Position numbers and translations under genes: made by a program
The notes under the pieces: model-generated
What the model was told of the DNA's origin: nothing
Databases searched by the model: none
Seen by the model: only the letters and a program-made list of their open reading frames with translations
Part shown: positions 9,026-17,764 of the stretch, piece after piece
Numbering within the stretch: position 1 is the stretch's first letter
Layout of the letters: the number at the start of each line of letters is the position of its first letter
Assembly (NCBI GenBank): GCA_035513575.1
Contig: DATKBW010000194.1
Span: 1 to 64,000 of the forward strand
DNA from: JAHWKI01 sp035513575
GTDB lineage: Bacteria; Gemmatimonadota; Gemmatimonadetes; Longimicrobiales; RSA9
Length of the DNA: 64,000 bases
Direction: 5' to 3'

Positions 9026-10081
9026 CTAAAGCCAGGTGTGCTGGATGGCGCCCACCTGCTGGATGCGCCGCTCCGCCAGCCGGTCCGCCGCCTCGCTGGT
9101 CGGGATCCCCTGCTCCTTGGCCAGCTCGAACAGCTGGTCCAGCGTGTCGTAGATCTCGCCAGCCTTCCGCTTCGACCGCTCCGCCGTCCAGCCGTTGAGC
9201 TCGCCGTACACGTTGATCAGGCCGCCGGCGTTGATCACGTAGTCGGGGGCGTACAGGATGTCGCGCTCCATGAGGACCTTCCCGTGACGCTCCTCCGCGA
9301 GCTGGTTGTTCGCCGCGCCCGCGATGATGTCGAAGCTGAACTCCTCGAGCGTGTCATCGTTGACGACGGCACCCAGGGCGCACGGCGCGAACACCTGGGC
9401 GTCCACGTCGTAAATGTCGTCGGGGGCGACGGCCTTCGCGCCGAAGTCGTCGACCACGCGCCTGACCCGCTCCGCATCGATGTCCGTGACGATGAGCTTC
9501 GCGCCCTCGGCAGCGAGGTCTTCGCAGAGGTAGTAGCCCACGTGCCCGACCCCCTGCACCGCCACGGTCACGCCGTCCAGGTCATCGCTGCCGTACCTGT
9601 CCTTCGCGCATGCCTTGATCCCGCGGTAGGTGCCGTACGCCGTCACCGGCGACGGGTCGCCGGACCGCCCCGCCAGGCCGGTGACGTACTCCGTCTCCAT
9701 GTGGACGTAGTCCATGTCCTCGACGCTCGTGCCCACGTCCTCGGCGGTGATGTAGCGGCCCTTCAGCGACTCGACGAACCGGCCGTGGGCGCGGAAGATC
9801 GCCTCCCGCCGCTTCACCTTCGGGTCGCCGAGGATCACCGCCTTGCCGCCGCCCAGGTTCAGCCCGGCCGTGGCCGCCTTGTACGTCATCCCGCGGGCCA
9901 GCCGGAGGGCGTCGGTGAAGGCTTCCTCATCATTGCGGTAGTTCCAGAACCGGGTGCCGCCGAGGGCGGGACCCAGCGTCGTGTTGTGGATCGCGATGAT
10001 GCCCTTGTAGCCCGCGGCGGGCTCGTAGCAGATGACGACCTGCTCGTGCTCGTGCTGCTCGATCTGTTCGAAAATCGGCAT
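9026..10081 (-). CDS. Leucine/phenylalanine/valine-type amino acid dehydrogenase
   Basis: This 351-residue NAD-dependent oxidative deaminase belongs to the Glu/Leu/Phe/Val dehydrogenase family. The N-terminal substrate domain shows HNTTLGPALGGTRFW and the catalytic lysine region GMTYKAATAGLNLGGGKAV. The NAD-binding Rossmann part has VQGVGHVGYYLCEDLAAEGAKLIVTDID. The small size and motif spacing match leucine dehydrogenase rather than glutamate dehydrogenase, but exact substrate preference cannot be read. It sits next to acyl-CoA dehydrogenase, fitting branched-chain amino-acid degradation. Confidence 0.9.
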   Translation of the reverse strand: MPIFEQIEQHEHEQVVICYEPAAGYKGIIAIHNTTLGPALGGTRFWNYRNDEEAFTDALRLARGMTYKAATAGLNLGGGKAVILGDPKVKRREAIFRAHGRFVESLKGRYITAEDVGTSVEDMDYVHMETEYVTGLAGRSGDPSPVTAYGTYRGIKACAKDRYGSDDLDGVTVAVQGVGHVGYYLCEDLAAEGAKLIVTDIDAERVRRVVDDFGAKAVAPDDIYDVDAQVFAPCALGAVVNDDTLEEFSFDIIAGAANNQLAEERHGKVLMERDILYAPDYVINAGGLINVYGELNGWTAERSKRKAGEIYDTLDQLFELAKEQGIPTSEAADRLAERRIQQVGAIQHTWL

Positions 10082-10091
10082 GGCTCCCCCT

Positions 10092-11225
10092 CTAATCTCG
10101 GTAGAGCTCCCGCGCGATCACCACACGCTGGATCTCGTTGGTCCCCTCGTAGATCTCGGTGGCCTTGGCGTCCCGCATCAGCTTCTCCACGGGATAGTCC
10201 CGCATGTAGCCGTAGCCGCCGTAGACCTGCACCGCGTCCGTCGCCACCCGCATGGCCATCTCGCTGGCGAACAGCTTCGCCATGGACGACATCCGCGTGC
10301 TGCGCTCCTCCGCGGAGCGCTCGAGGAGCGACCTGGCGGCCGCGACCCCCGTCGCCATGTCCGCCAGCATGAACTGGATCGCCTCGAACTGCCGGATCGG
10401 CTCACCGAACTGCTGCCGCTCGGCCGCGTAGCCCAGCGCGTGGTCCAGCGCGGCCTGGCCGATCCCCACTGCCTGCGCGGCGATCCCCAGCCGCCCCAGA
10501 TCCAGCCCTTCCATCGCCAGCCGGAAGCCTGCGCCCTCCGTCCCCAGGAGCGCGTCCCCCGGCAGCCGGATACCGTCCAGCCGGACGGTCACCACCTCGA
10601 TGGGGCGCAGCCCCATGGTCTTCTCCCGGCGCTCCACCACCCAGCCCGCGGTCTCGGTCGGGACGATGAACGCGCTCAGCCCCTTCGCCCCCTCCCCCGC
10701 CGTCCGGGCGATCACCACGGCGAGGCCGGCGATCCGCCCGTTGGTCACCCACTTCTTCTCGCCCCGCAGCACCCACCTCTCCCCCTCCCGCTCCGCCGTG
10801 GTAGCGACGGCCGCGGCATCCGAGCCGGCATCGGCCTCCGACAGCGCGAAGCAGCCCACCCGCGACCCGGCGGCGAGCTCCGGCAGCCACCGGGCCTTCT
10901 GCTGGTCGGTGCCGTGGCGGACCAGGAGGTCCACCGCGAACGCGCTGTGGATCGAGAGGGTGAGGGCCACGGAAGGCTCGCCCCAGGCGAGCGCCTCCAG
11001 CGCGGCCACGTAGGTGCGGAGATCGAAGCCCAGGCCGCCATGGGCGTCGGGGACCAGCATGCCGAAGAAGCCGAGCTCGCCCAGCTGCTCCAGCACCGCC
11101 GGGTCGAACGTGCCGTCGTGGTCCCAGCGCTCGACGTGCGGGCGCAGCTCCGCCTCCGCGAACTGGCGTGCGAGCTGGCGGATCTCCTCCCGGTCGACCT
11201 CGGGTGCTTCGATTTCAGCGCTCAG
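10092..11225 (-). CDS. Acyl-CoA dehydrogenase (non-canonical start)
   Basis: An FAD flavoprotein that makes the alpha-beta double bond of acyl-CoAs. Motifs are GCFALSEADAGSDAAAV (FAD/substrate loop), GEKKWVTNG, and near the end YEGTNEIQR, whose glutamate is the likely catalytic base. The first ATG/GTG/TTG in frame is the GTG at 11096, giving only 334 residues. The family helix EVDREEIRQLARQFAEAELRP is clearly encoded upstream of it, so the true start is further up. The best candidate is CTG at 11225, giving 377 residues, the normal length. The frame stays open to the end of the previous gene without a standard start, so a CTG start, a sequence error or a decayed start are all possible. Confidence 0.82.
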   Translation of the reverse strand: MSAEIEAPEVDREEIRQLARQFAEAELRPHVERWDHDGTFDPAVLEQLGELGFFGMLVPDAHGGLGFDLRTYVAALEALAWGEPSVALTLSIHSAFAVDLLVRHGTDQQKARWLPELAAGSRVGCFALSEADAGSDAAAVATTAEREGERWVLRGEKKWVTNGRIAGLAVVIARTAGEGAKGLSAFIVPTETAGWVVERREKTMGLRPIEVVTVRLDGIRLPGDALLGTEGAGFRLAMEGLDLGRLGIAAQAVGIGQAALDHALGYAAERQQFGEPIRQFEAIQFMLADMATGVAAARSLLERSAEERSTRMSSMAKLFASEMAMRVATDAVQVYGGYGYMRDYPVEKLMRDAKATEIYEGTNEIQRVVIARELYRD

Positions 11226-11226
11226 A

Positions 11227-11265
11227 TTCGGATCTCGGAGTTCAGGTTCGGAGTTCGGATCTCGG
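11227..11265. repeat. Short direct repeat between two catabolic genes
   Basis: The 12-mer TTCGGATCTCGG occurs at 11227-11238 and 11254-11265, a 27-base period. Related fragments (TTCGGAG, TTCAGG) lie between the copies. Base composition is lower in GC and simpler than the flanking genes. It lies between the stop of the hydroxyacyl-CoA dehydrogenase (11269) and the first recognisable codons of the acyl-CoA dehydrogenase, at the very place where the start codon is missing. Confidence 0.7.
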
Positions 11266-11268
11266 GTC

Positions 11269-12123
11269 TCAGTACCGGTGGAACCCGCGGCCGGTCTTGC
11301 GGCCGTGCCACCCTGCGTCGACGTACTTCCGGAGCAGGGGGCAGGGGCGGTAGCGATCGTCGCCGAGGTCGCGGTGGAGGACCTCGAGGATGGAGAGACA
11401 GGTGTCCAGGCCGATGAGGTCCGCGAGCGCCAGCGGGCCCATGGGGTGGTTCATGCCGAGCCTCATGACGGTGTCGATCGCCTCGGCCTCCGCCACGCCC
11501 TCCATGAGGCAGGAGACCGCCTCGTTGATCATGGGCATGAGGACACGGTTGGAGACGAAGCCCGGGAAGTCGTTCACCTCCACCGGCTCTTTGTCCAGCG
11601 CCCGCGCGGTCTCCATCACCGTCGCCGTCACGGCATCGCTGGTCTGGAGGCCGCGGATCACCTCGATCAGCTTCATGACCGGGACGGGGTTCATGAAGTG
11701 CATGCCGATGACCCGGTCCGGGCGCTTCGTCGTCGCGGCGAGGGCGGTGATGGAGATGGAGGAGGTGTTCGAGGCGAGGATGCCCGCGCCGACGACATCG
11801 TCGAGCTCGCGCAGGATCCGGCTCTTCAGCTCCAGCTTCTCGGGCACCGCCTCGACCGCGAGGTCCACGCCCTCCAGGGCGCCAGCGCGGGTCGCGGTGC
11901 TGATCCGCCCCAGCGTCGCTTCCACATCGGCTTCCGGGATGGCGCCCTTCTTCGCCTGCCGCTCCAGGTTCTTCCGGATCGTGGCGAGCGCCGCGTCGAC
12001 CCGGCTCTCGTCCACGTCCACCAGGACCACGGGGTGGCCGTGCTGCGCGAAGACGTGGGCGATGCCGTTGCCCATCGTCCCGCCGCCCACCACGCCCACC
12101 TTCCCGATCTTCGCCACGATCAC
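11269..12123 (-). CDS. 3-hydroxybutyryl-CoA / 3-hydroxyacyl-CoA dehydrogenase
   Basis: A 284-residue NAD-dependent enzyme oxidising 3-hydroxyacyl-CoA to 3-ketoacyl-CoA. The Rossmann motif VGVVGGGTMGNGIAHVFAQHG lies near the N-terminus, followed by DLAVEAVPEKLELK, the substrate motif SNTSSISITALA, the catalytic-histidine segment GMHFMNPVPVMKLIEV, and NDFPGFVSNRVLMPMINEA. It is a single-domain form like Hbd/PaaH, not a FadB fusion. The GTG start overlaps the stop of the CPBP gene by four bases. With thiolase and acyl-CoA dehydrogenase it supplies three steps of beta-oxidation or its reverse. Confidence 0.95.
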   Translation of the reverse strand: MIVAKIGKVGVVGGGTMGNGIAHVFAQHGHPVVLVDVDESRVDAALATIRKNLERQAKKGAIPEADVEATLGRISTATRAGALEGVDLAVEAVPEKLELKSRILRELDDVVGAGILASNTSSISITALAATTKRPDRVIGMHFMNPVPVMKLIEVIRGLQTSDAVTATVMETARALDKEPVEVNDFPGFVSNRVLMPMINEAVSCLMEGVAEAEAIDTVMRLGMNHPMGPLALADLIGLDTCLSILEVLHRDLGDDRYRPCPLLRKYVDAGWHGRKTGRGFHRY

Positions 12124-13040
12124 ACGCTCCCGTCGGAGGCGGCGGGCGCCAGCGGTGCGCCCGGCCGCGTGAGCCGGAGGATCAATGCCACGGCGAGGCA
12201 CGCCGCGAGGGTCCCGGCCAGGCCGCCCTCGGGGCCGAACGCGCCGCCCGAGAGCCACGCGGGCGGGGCCGGAACCACGTCGTAGAGGGGGGCATCGTAG
12301 GGGTCGACGCCGCTCACCGGGAGGTCGAGGGGCCCGGCCATGGACCAGTTCCACCCCAGATGGATCCCGGTGGCCAGCCAGAGGGCCCCCGTGCGCAGGA
12401 CGGCCAGCGCCAGGAGCACACCGGCGAGGCCGAGATTGAGAAAGGACAGCGGCGCGATCTCCGGGTTGCCGGCGTGGACGAGGGCGAAGAGCAGGCTCGT
12501 GACCATCACGGCGGTCACGGGTCCGCCCGCGTCGGCGAGCGCGTCCAGGAGGTAGCCGCGGAACACCGCCTCCTCCGCCGCGGCCGGGATCGCGAACGCC
12601 AGCAGGCTGGTGAGCACGACGCCCACCCAGCCGGCCGCGGTGCCCGCGTCGGCCACCCAGCCGTACACGCCCACCAGGGAGAGGAGCGCGGTGACCGCGG
12701 TGACCGCGATCAGGCCGATGGCGATCCCCGCCCCGGCCTCCCGCGGCGCCCTGCGCGAGAGCGGGAAACCGAGCCCTTCGGCGGGGCGGCGCTCCACGAA
12801 GACGCGGAGGAACCAGGCGGCGCCCAGCGCGGCGGCGAGCGCGAGGGCGAACTGGGCGATGAAGGCGGGCGGGAGCCCGTCGCCGGCGGGGAGCGGCGCC
12901 CGGTCGAGGCCGGGCAGCAGGAGGAGGACGCCGGCGAAGAGGAGGCCGAGGAACAGTACCAGGAAGAGGAGCGCCCGGGCGAGACCCTGGAGCCGCCCGT
13001 CCCCGAGGAACCATCCGCGCCCCACCGCCTCCTCCACCAC
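12120..13040 (-). CDS. CPBP-family intramembrane glutamic endopeptidase
   Basis: A 306-residue polytopic membrane protein with about eight hydrophobic segments. It carries the CPBP (Rce1/abortive-infection-like) motifs in order: EEAVFRGYLLDAL with the catalytic glutamate pair, FALVHAGNPEIAPLSF with the first histidine, and HLGWNW with the second. These proteases cleave prenylated or membrane substrates; the bacterial substrate is unknown. It lies inside the catabolic operon, ten bases after bioY, with no obvious link to it. Confidence 0.88.
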   Translation of the reverse strand: MVEEAVGRGWFLGDGRLQGLARALLFLVLFLGLLFAGVLLLLPGLDRAPLPAGDGLPPAFIAQFALALAAALGAAWFLRVFVERRPAEGLGFPLSRRAPREAGAGIAIGLIAVTAVTALLSLVGVYGWVADAGTAAGWVGVVLTSLLAFAIPAAAEEAVFRGYLLDALADAGGPVTAVMVTSLLFALVHAGNPEIAPLSFLNLGLAGVLLALAVLRTGALWLATGIHLGWNWSMAGPLDLPVSGVDPYDAPLYDVVPAPPAWLSGGAFGPEGGLAGTLAACLAVALILRLTRPGAPLAPAASDGSV

Positions 13041-13050
13041 GACCGTCGGG

Positions 13051-13644
13051 TCAGAGCAGCCGGAGGACCCGGTCGCGACCGCGCCAGGCCAGGAGCGCCG
13101 TGAGGGCGACCTTCAGGACATCGCCCGCAAGGAAGGGCACGAACCCGAGTGCGAACGCCCCGCGGACGTCGCCGGTTATGGCCCCGAGCCACGCGGATCC
13201 CCCGAGCAGGACGACCAGCGAAGCGGCGAGCAGCGCGACGAACAGGAGCGCCGCCCCCGGCAGGCCCCGGCGTGGAACGCGGTCCGCGACGATGCCGGCC
13301 AGGAAGGCGGCCAGCGGGAAGGCCAGCAGGTACCCGCCGGTGGGCCCCAGCAGGTAGGCCAGCCCCGCGCCGCCGACGAACACCGGGATCCCCGCGATGC
13401 CGGCGCCGAGATAGGCCAGCTGCGCGGTCGCCCCGAGCGCCGGGCCCAGGAGGGCGCCGGACAGGAGGACGAAGAGGGTCTGGAGCGTCATGGGGACCGG
13501 CGTCAGCGGGACCGGGACGCTGATCCGCGCGCCGATCGCGGTGGCCACGACGAAGAGGGCCACGGCGGCGATGCGCGCGGCCGTCCGCATGGGGGCGACG
13601 GCGTCGGCAGCCGCGCCCTGTACTCCCAGACTGGTGTCACTCAT
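13051..13644 (-). CDS. bioY: Biotin transporter BioY (ECF S component)
   Basis: A 197-residue integral membrane protein with six predicted helices and the BioY landmarks VPLTPVPMTLQTLFVLLSG and LGPTGGYLLAFPLAAFLAG. It captures biotin and works with an energy-coupling AT module encoded elsewhere. The ATG at 13644 is one base after the thiolase stop; the longer open frame upstream is antisense-like. Biotin supply may matter for the accB/accC carboxylase at the right edge of the window, but the two are not linked in one operon. Confidence 0.92.
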   Translation of the reverse strand: MSDTSLGVQGAAADAVAPMRTAARIAAVALFVVATAIGARISVPVPLTPVPMTLQTLFVLLSGALLGPALGATAQLAYLGAGIAGIPVFVGGAGLAYLLGPTGGYLLAFPLAAFLAGIVADRVPRRGLPGAALLFVALLAASLVVLLGGSAWLGAITGDVRGAFALGFVPFLAGDVLKVALTALLAWRGRDRVLRLL

Positions 13645-13645
13645 G

Positions 13646-14857
13646 TCAGATCCTTTCCACGGAGAGCGCCACGGCGTCCCCCCCGCCGAGGCAGAGCGTT
13701 GCGATTCCGGACCCGGCATCCCGGTCCTCGAGGGCGTAGAGCAGCGTGGTGAGGATGCGGGTCCCGGACGCGCCGATGGGGTGGCCGAGGGCGACCGCCC
13801 CGCCGTGGACGTTGACCCGGTCCCAGTCCCAGTCGAGCTCCTTCCCGTCCGCGAGGGCCTGCACCGCGAAGGCCTCGTTGGCCTCGATCAGGTCGTAATC
13901 CCCCATGCTCTTCCCCTCCTTCTCCATCACCTTCCGGACCGCCCGGACCGGCGCGAAGAAGAGCTCCTGCGGGGCCACCGCGCCGCTGCTGTAAGCGCTC
14001 ACCCGCGCGCGCATGGTGAGGCCGTGGGCGCGGGCGTACTCCTCGCTCGCCACCACCATGGCCGCGGCGCCGTCGTTCAGGCCGGGGGCGTTCCCGGCCG
14101 TGACCACCGGGTCGGTGATGTGCCCGGGCATGTCGGCCGTGAAGGCCGGCTTCAGCTTTGCCAGGGCCTCCACCGACGTGTCCCGGCGCGGCGACTCGTC
14201 GGCGTCCACGACGGTCACGCCCTTGCGCGTCTTCACCTCGATGGGGACGATCTCCTCCCGGAACTTCCCGGCATCCTGCGCGGCGACGGCCTTCTGGTGG
14301 GACCGCAGCGAGAACGCGTCGGCTTCCTGCCGGGTGATCCCCGCCTTGTGGGCCGTGTACTCCGCGTGACCCCCCATGTGGCACTCCCCGAACGCGCACC
14401 ACAGGCCGTCATGGATCAGCCCGTCGATCAGCGGCTGGTTGCCGAACCTGATCCCCTCCCGCATGCCGAAGAGGTAGTGCGGGGCATTGGACATGGATTC
14501 CATCCCGCCAGCCACCATCACCTTCGCGTCCCCGGCGCGGATCGCCTGCGCGGCCAGCATCACGGCCTGGAGCCCCGAGCCGCAGACGCGGCTCACCGCC
14601 ATGGCGCCCACCGTGTCCGGCACCCCCCCGCCCAGCGCCGCCTGCCGGGCCGGCGCCTGGCCAAGCCCCGCCGCCACCACGTTGCCGAGGATCACATCGT
14701 CGATGTCCGCCCGCTCGATCCCGGACCGCTCCAGCGCCGCCCGGATGGCGGCCGCGCCCAGGTCCGTCGCCTTCTGCGAGCTGAGTCCGCCCAGGAACCT
14801 GCCGATGGGGGTCCGTGCAGCGGAGACGATCACCGCGTTCCTGGATGTATCCTTCAT
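13646..14857 (-). CDS. Acetyl-CoA acetyltransferase / thiolase
   Basis: This 403-residue thiolase cleaves or condenses ketoacyl-CoA. It has all three signatures: the nucleophilic cysteine in AVSRVCGSGLQAVMLAAQAI (about residue 95), NVHGGAVALGHPIGASGTRIL with the active histidine, and the C-terminal LCLGGGDA. In that last motif the second catalytic cysteine is the C before LGGG. It heads the catabolic operon behind a good promoter at 14909-14937. Biosynthetic (AtoB/PhaA-like) versus degradative use cannot be told from sequence alone. Confidence 0.96.
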   Translation of the reverse strand: MKDTSRNAVIVSAARTPIGRFLGGLSSQKATDLGAAAIRAALERSGIERADIDDVILGNVVAAGLGQAPARQAALGGGVPDTVGAMAVSRVCGSGLQAVMLAAQAIRAGDAKVMVAGGMESMSNAPHYLFGMREGIRFGNQPLIDGLIHDGLWCAFGECHMGGHAEYTAHKAGITRQEADAFSLRSHQKAVAAQDAGKFREEIVPIEVKTRKGVTVVDADESPRRDTSVEALAKLKPAFTADMPGHITDPVVTAGNAPGLNDGAAAMVVASEEYARAHGLTMRARVSAYSSGAVAPQELFFAPVRAVRKVMEKEGKSMGDYDLIEANEAFAVQALADGKELDWDWDRVNVHGGAVALGHPIGASGTRILTTLLYALEDRDAGSGIATLCLGGGDAVALSVERI

Positions 14858-14908
14858 GGGCCGCTACTCCGGTCGCTTCCCGCTCTGTTCCCGTGGCCGA
14901 GCGGGCAT

Positions 14909-14937
14909 ATAATAGCCCGATCCGAATCCAACAACAA
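14909..14937 (-). promoter_or_regulatory. Sigma70 promoter for the thiolase operon
   Basis: On the minus strand TTGTTG (14932-14937) and TATTAT (14909-14914) are separated by exactly 17 bases. This AT-rich island stands out in a very GC-rich sequence and lies about 52 bases before the thiolase start at 14857. The unit downstream probably runs through to glyA. Confidence 0.7.
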
Positions 14938-14954
14938 ACCGGACCCCGGGCCGC

Positions 14955-15845
14955 TCAGGGCTCCTCCGGCAGCAGCTTCGGGCGCTTCTCCGTCGGGTCG
15001 AGCCGCCCCCATGGAACGACGGGGTCGTGCTCGAAGACGAGGAGCCAGTCCTGCTCCCGGGCGGTGGCCAGCAGCTCCCGCTTCGACTCGAGCGTGACCA
15101 GGGGCTCCAGGTCGTAGCCCATGATCCACGGCAGGGGGAGGTGCGCGCTGGTGGGCATCACATCGGCCAGGAAGCAGGCCGCCCGGTCCTCGGACCGCAG
15201 GAGGACCGACTGGTGGTGGGGCGTGTGGCCGGGGGTCGGAATCACTTCGACGCCCGGGAGAATCTCCGCGGGGCCGTCCACGAACGTCCAGAGCCCCGCC
15301 TCGTCCACCGGGTCGTAGTTGTCGCCCAGATAGCTGGCGCGGATCCGCTCGTTCCGGATGTGGGCGAACTCGAACTCGCCCTTCTGCACGTAGTGCTTCG
15401 CGCGCGGGAACGCCGGACGGATACGGCCGTCGGGCTCCCGGACCGTGTTGCCGCCGGCGTGGTCGAAATGGAGGTGCGTGCTGATGAGCACGTCCACGTC
15501 CGCCGGGTCGTGGCCGGCGTCCCGGATGGCGTCCTCGAGGCGGGTCGGCGTGCCATCGTTCTCGATGCCGTAGATCTCCCGGAACTTCTCGTCGTCCTTG
15601 TTCCCCGCGCCGGTGTCGACGAGGACCAGGGCGTCGGGCGTCTCCACCAGCAGGCAGCGGAGCGCGAGGGGGATCCGGTTGTGGTCGTCGGCCGGGATGC
15701 GCCGCTCCCAGAGCGGCTTCGGCACCACGCCGAACATGGCGCCGCCATCGAGGCGCTGGAGTCCCGCCTCGAGGGCGTGGATGCGGAAACGGCCGAGCGC
15801 GCGGGCGCGGGAAAGCGGGAGGTCCGCCACCGTCGTCACGCCCAT
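14955..15845 (-). CDS. MBL-fold metallo-hydrolase
   Basis: A 296-residue metallo-beta-lactamase-fold enzyme. The metal-binding motif THLHFDHAGG lies at about the mid-point, preceded by VLVDTGAGNKDD and followed by IPTPGHTPHHQSVL and FLADVMPTSAHLPLPWIMGYD. Layout resembles quorum-quenching lactonase and phosphodiesterase-like members, but substrate is not predictable. It is the last gene of the rex unit. The start at ATG 15845 overlaps the exonuclease end by ten bases; a GTG at 15839 is equally possible. Confidence 0.88.
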   Translation of the reverse strand: MGVTTVADLPLSRARALGRFRIHALEAGLQRLDGGAMFGVVPKPLWERRIPADDHNRIPLALRCLLVETPDALVLVDTGAGNKDDEKFREIYGIENDGTPTRLEDAIRDAGHDPADVDVLISTHLHFDHAGGNTVREPDGRIRPAFPRAKHYVQKGEFEFAHIRNERIRASYLGDNYDPVDEAGLWTFVDGPAEILPGVEVIPTPGHTPHHQSVLLRSEDRAACFLADVMPTSAHLPLPWIMGYDLEPLVTLESKRELLATAREQDWLLVFEHDPVVPWGRLDPTEKRPKLLPEEP

Positions 15846-16510
15846 TCGGGGAACTCCATGGAGGTGGGGAGCGAGGTCCGCTTCTTCCGCTTCCTGCGTT
15901 GCCCGAGCGCGACAGCGAGGGCGTCCCACGTCCCGATCCCGGCTTCCTCCGCGCGGTCCAGCAGCCGCACCAGCACGTCCACCGTCACGCGCGCGTCGGG
16001 GTACGCGCGGTGGCGCGGCTCGCAGACGAGGCCGTAGAACCAGATCAGGGCGTCGAGGGACTTGTGACGCATCTCGGGGATCATCTTGCGGGCCAGCCGC
16101 GCGGTGCAGAGGACGCGCCCCTTCGGCGCCCCGAAGTCGCCGCGCTTCATCTCCCACTCGACGAAGCGGAGGTCGAAGGGGGCGTTGTGGGCGACGAACA
16201 CGGCGCCGGCGAGGACCTGCTGCACACGGGGGGCGACCTCGGTGAAGAGCGGCGCCTCGGCGACCATGTCCTCGGTGATGTTCGTCAGGCGCGAGACGGC
16301 GCGGGGGATCGGGCGGACGGGGTTGATGAGGGAGCGGAACTCGTCGGTGATGAAGCCCCGGCGGTCGACGCGTATGGCGGCGATCTCGGTGATGCGGTGT
16401 CCGCGGCCGGGGGATCCGCCGGTGGTCTCGCAGTCGACTACGGCGTACTCGAGGGCCTCCAGCGACGGGTCCGCGGACCCCGGCGGGTACGCCCGGATGA
16501 CCCCTGTCAC
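15836..16510 (-). CDS. DnaQ-like 3'-5' exonuclease
   Basis: A 224-residue DEDDh exonuclease related to PolC/DNA polymerase III epsilon. ExoI is YAVVDCETTG (D and E), ExoII is VFVAHNAPFDLRF, and ExoIII-epsilon is HRAYPDA (H and D). The C-terminal tail QRRKRKKRTS is strongly basic. It may proofread, trim DNA ends or degrade small substrates; no polymerase is nearby. The GTG start overlaps the arcA stop by four bases, so it is co-translated with arginine deiminase, an unexpected pairing. Confidence 0.88.
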   Translation of the reverse strand: MTGVIRAYPPGSADPSLEALEYAVVDCETTGGSPGRGHRITEIAAIRVDRRGFITDEFRSLINPVRPIPRAVSRLTNITEDMVAEAPLFTEVAPRVQQVLAGAVFVAHNAPFDLRFVEWEMKRGDFGAPKGRVLCTARLARKMIPEMRHKSLDALIWFYGLVCEPRHRAYPDARVTVDVLVRLLDRAEEAGIGTWDALAVALGQRRKRKKRTSLPTSMEFPEWA

Positions 16511-17754
16511 CAGGGGTCCTCCCGCACCAGGGGCATGGTCATGCACCGGGCTCCCCCGCCCCCACGGACCAGCTCCGCCCCCTCGAACAGCAGCGCCGCC
16601 TTCTCGTCCTCGCCGATCTCCGCCTCGCCCCTGAGGAACTCGGCCCCGTCGACGATCCGGTAGCCGGCCTCCCGCTCCAGCTCGGCGTACGTCCGCTCGT
16701 TGCGCGAGTACCCCAGGACCACGCCGGGGCGCACCGCGACGAAGTTGCAGCCGCTCGACCACTGTTCACGCTCCTGGAACGTGCGGCGGTCGCCGCCGCA
16801 GAACACCGGCTCGAGCGGCAGATCCACCTCCCGGAGCGCGGCGAACAGGTTCGGCATCTCCTTCATCCCGGACCGCCTGCTGGCCTTGTAGTACAGGACC
16901 GCGTACCGGTCGGGCCCCACGAACGCCGGCGGGAACACCACCGCGTGCGTACGATCCGCCATGGTGAAGATCATGTCCAGGTGGATCATGGCCCGGTCCG
17001 TGGGCAGCACCACCACGATCACGTGCTTGATCCCGTGGTGCTGCGTGAGCTCTTCCGCGATGGCGTCGAACGCGCCGGGGCTCGAGCGCTGCGACAGCCC
17101 CATCAGGATCGTGTCCTTCCGCAGCACGTGGACGTCCCCTCCCTCGATGGTGTAGCCCGCCCGCCGCTCCTCGCTCCCGTCGTAGATCAGCCCCGCGTTC
17201 CGGAGCTGCGGGTGGAAGGTGAAGAGTGCCTTCATCAGGATCTCCTCCGTCCACCGCACGTTGTAGCGCATCGACCCGATGATCACCCCCTCCCCCACCA
17301 CCAGCGCCGCATCACGCGTGAAGAACAGGTTCGGCAGCGGTGGCAGTGCGTAGCTCCGCACGTTCAGCACCCGCGCGAGCGGGCCCTCCTCCACTTCCCG
17401 CCCCTCGACGAACATGCTCACCAGCTCCTCGCCCGGCAGCTCCTGCAGGAACGCCCCCAGCGGCTCGGACCGCGCCACGTCCATCACCCGCTCGATCAGG
17501 AACGACCGCGCCTCCTGCACTTCGATGATGTCCGCCAGGAGGTCCCGCACCTCGTGAACCTCCGTGAACCGCGACAGGATCGCCTTGAACCGCTTGTGCT
17601 CCCGGACCGCCGCGTCCAGGTCGATGATGTCGTCGTAGAGGAAGTCCTCCCGCGTCGTCGGCGTCACCGCCAGCAGCTCCGCCCCCGGCGTGTGACAGAG
17701 CACCGCCCTCAACGCGCCGATCTCGCTCGTCACCCCTACCCGTCGCTCCGTCAC
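16507..17754 (-). CDS. arcA: Arginine deiminase
   Basis: A 415-residue enzyme hydrolysing arginine to citrulline and ammonia, the first step of the ADI pathway that yields ATP without oxygen. Catalytic residues are visible in NLFFTRDAAL, GYTIEGGDVHVL and IHLDMIFTM, with the nucleophilic cysteine in GGGARCMTMPLVRED near the C-terminus. Ornithine carbamoyltransferase and carbamate kinase genes are not in this window. It lies ten bases after rex and behind a Rex operator, so redox control by NADH/NAD ratio is likely. Confidence 0.96.
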   Translation of the reverse strand: MTERRVGVTSEIGALRAVLCHTPGAELLAVTPTTREDFLYDDIIDLDAAVREHKRFKAILSRFTEVHEVRDLLADIIEVQEARSFLIERVMDVARSEPLGAFLQELPGEELVSMFVEGREVEEGPLARVLNVRSYALPPLPNLFFTRDAALVVGEGVIIGSMRYNVRWTEEILMKALFTFHPQLRNAGLIYDGSEERRAGYTIEGGDVHVLRKDTILMGLSQRSSPGAFDAIAEELTQHHGIKHVIVVVLPTDRAMIHLDMIFTMADRTHAVVFPPAFVGPDRYAVLYYKASRRSGMKEMPNLFAALREVDLPLEPVFCGGDRRTFQEREQWSSGCNFVAVRPGVVLGYSRNERTYAELEREAGYRIVDGAEFLRGEAEIGEDEKAALLFEGAELVRGGGGARCMTMPLVREDPW

Positions 17755-17764
17755 CGTCCCCCCC

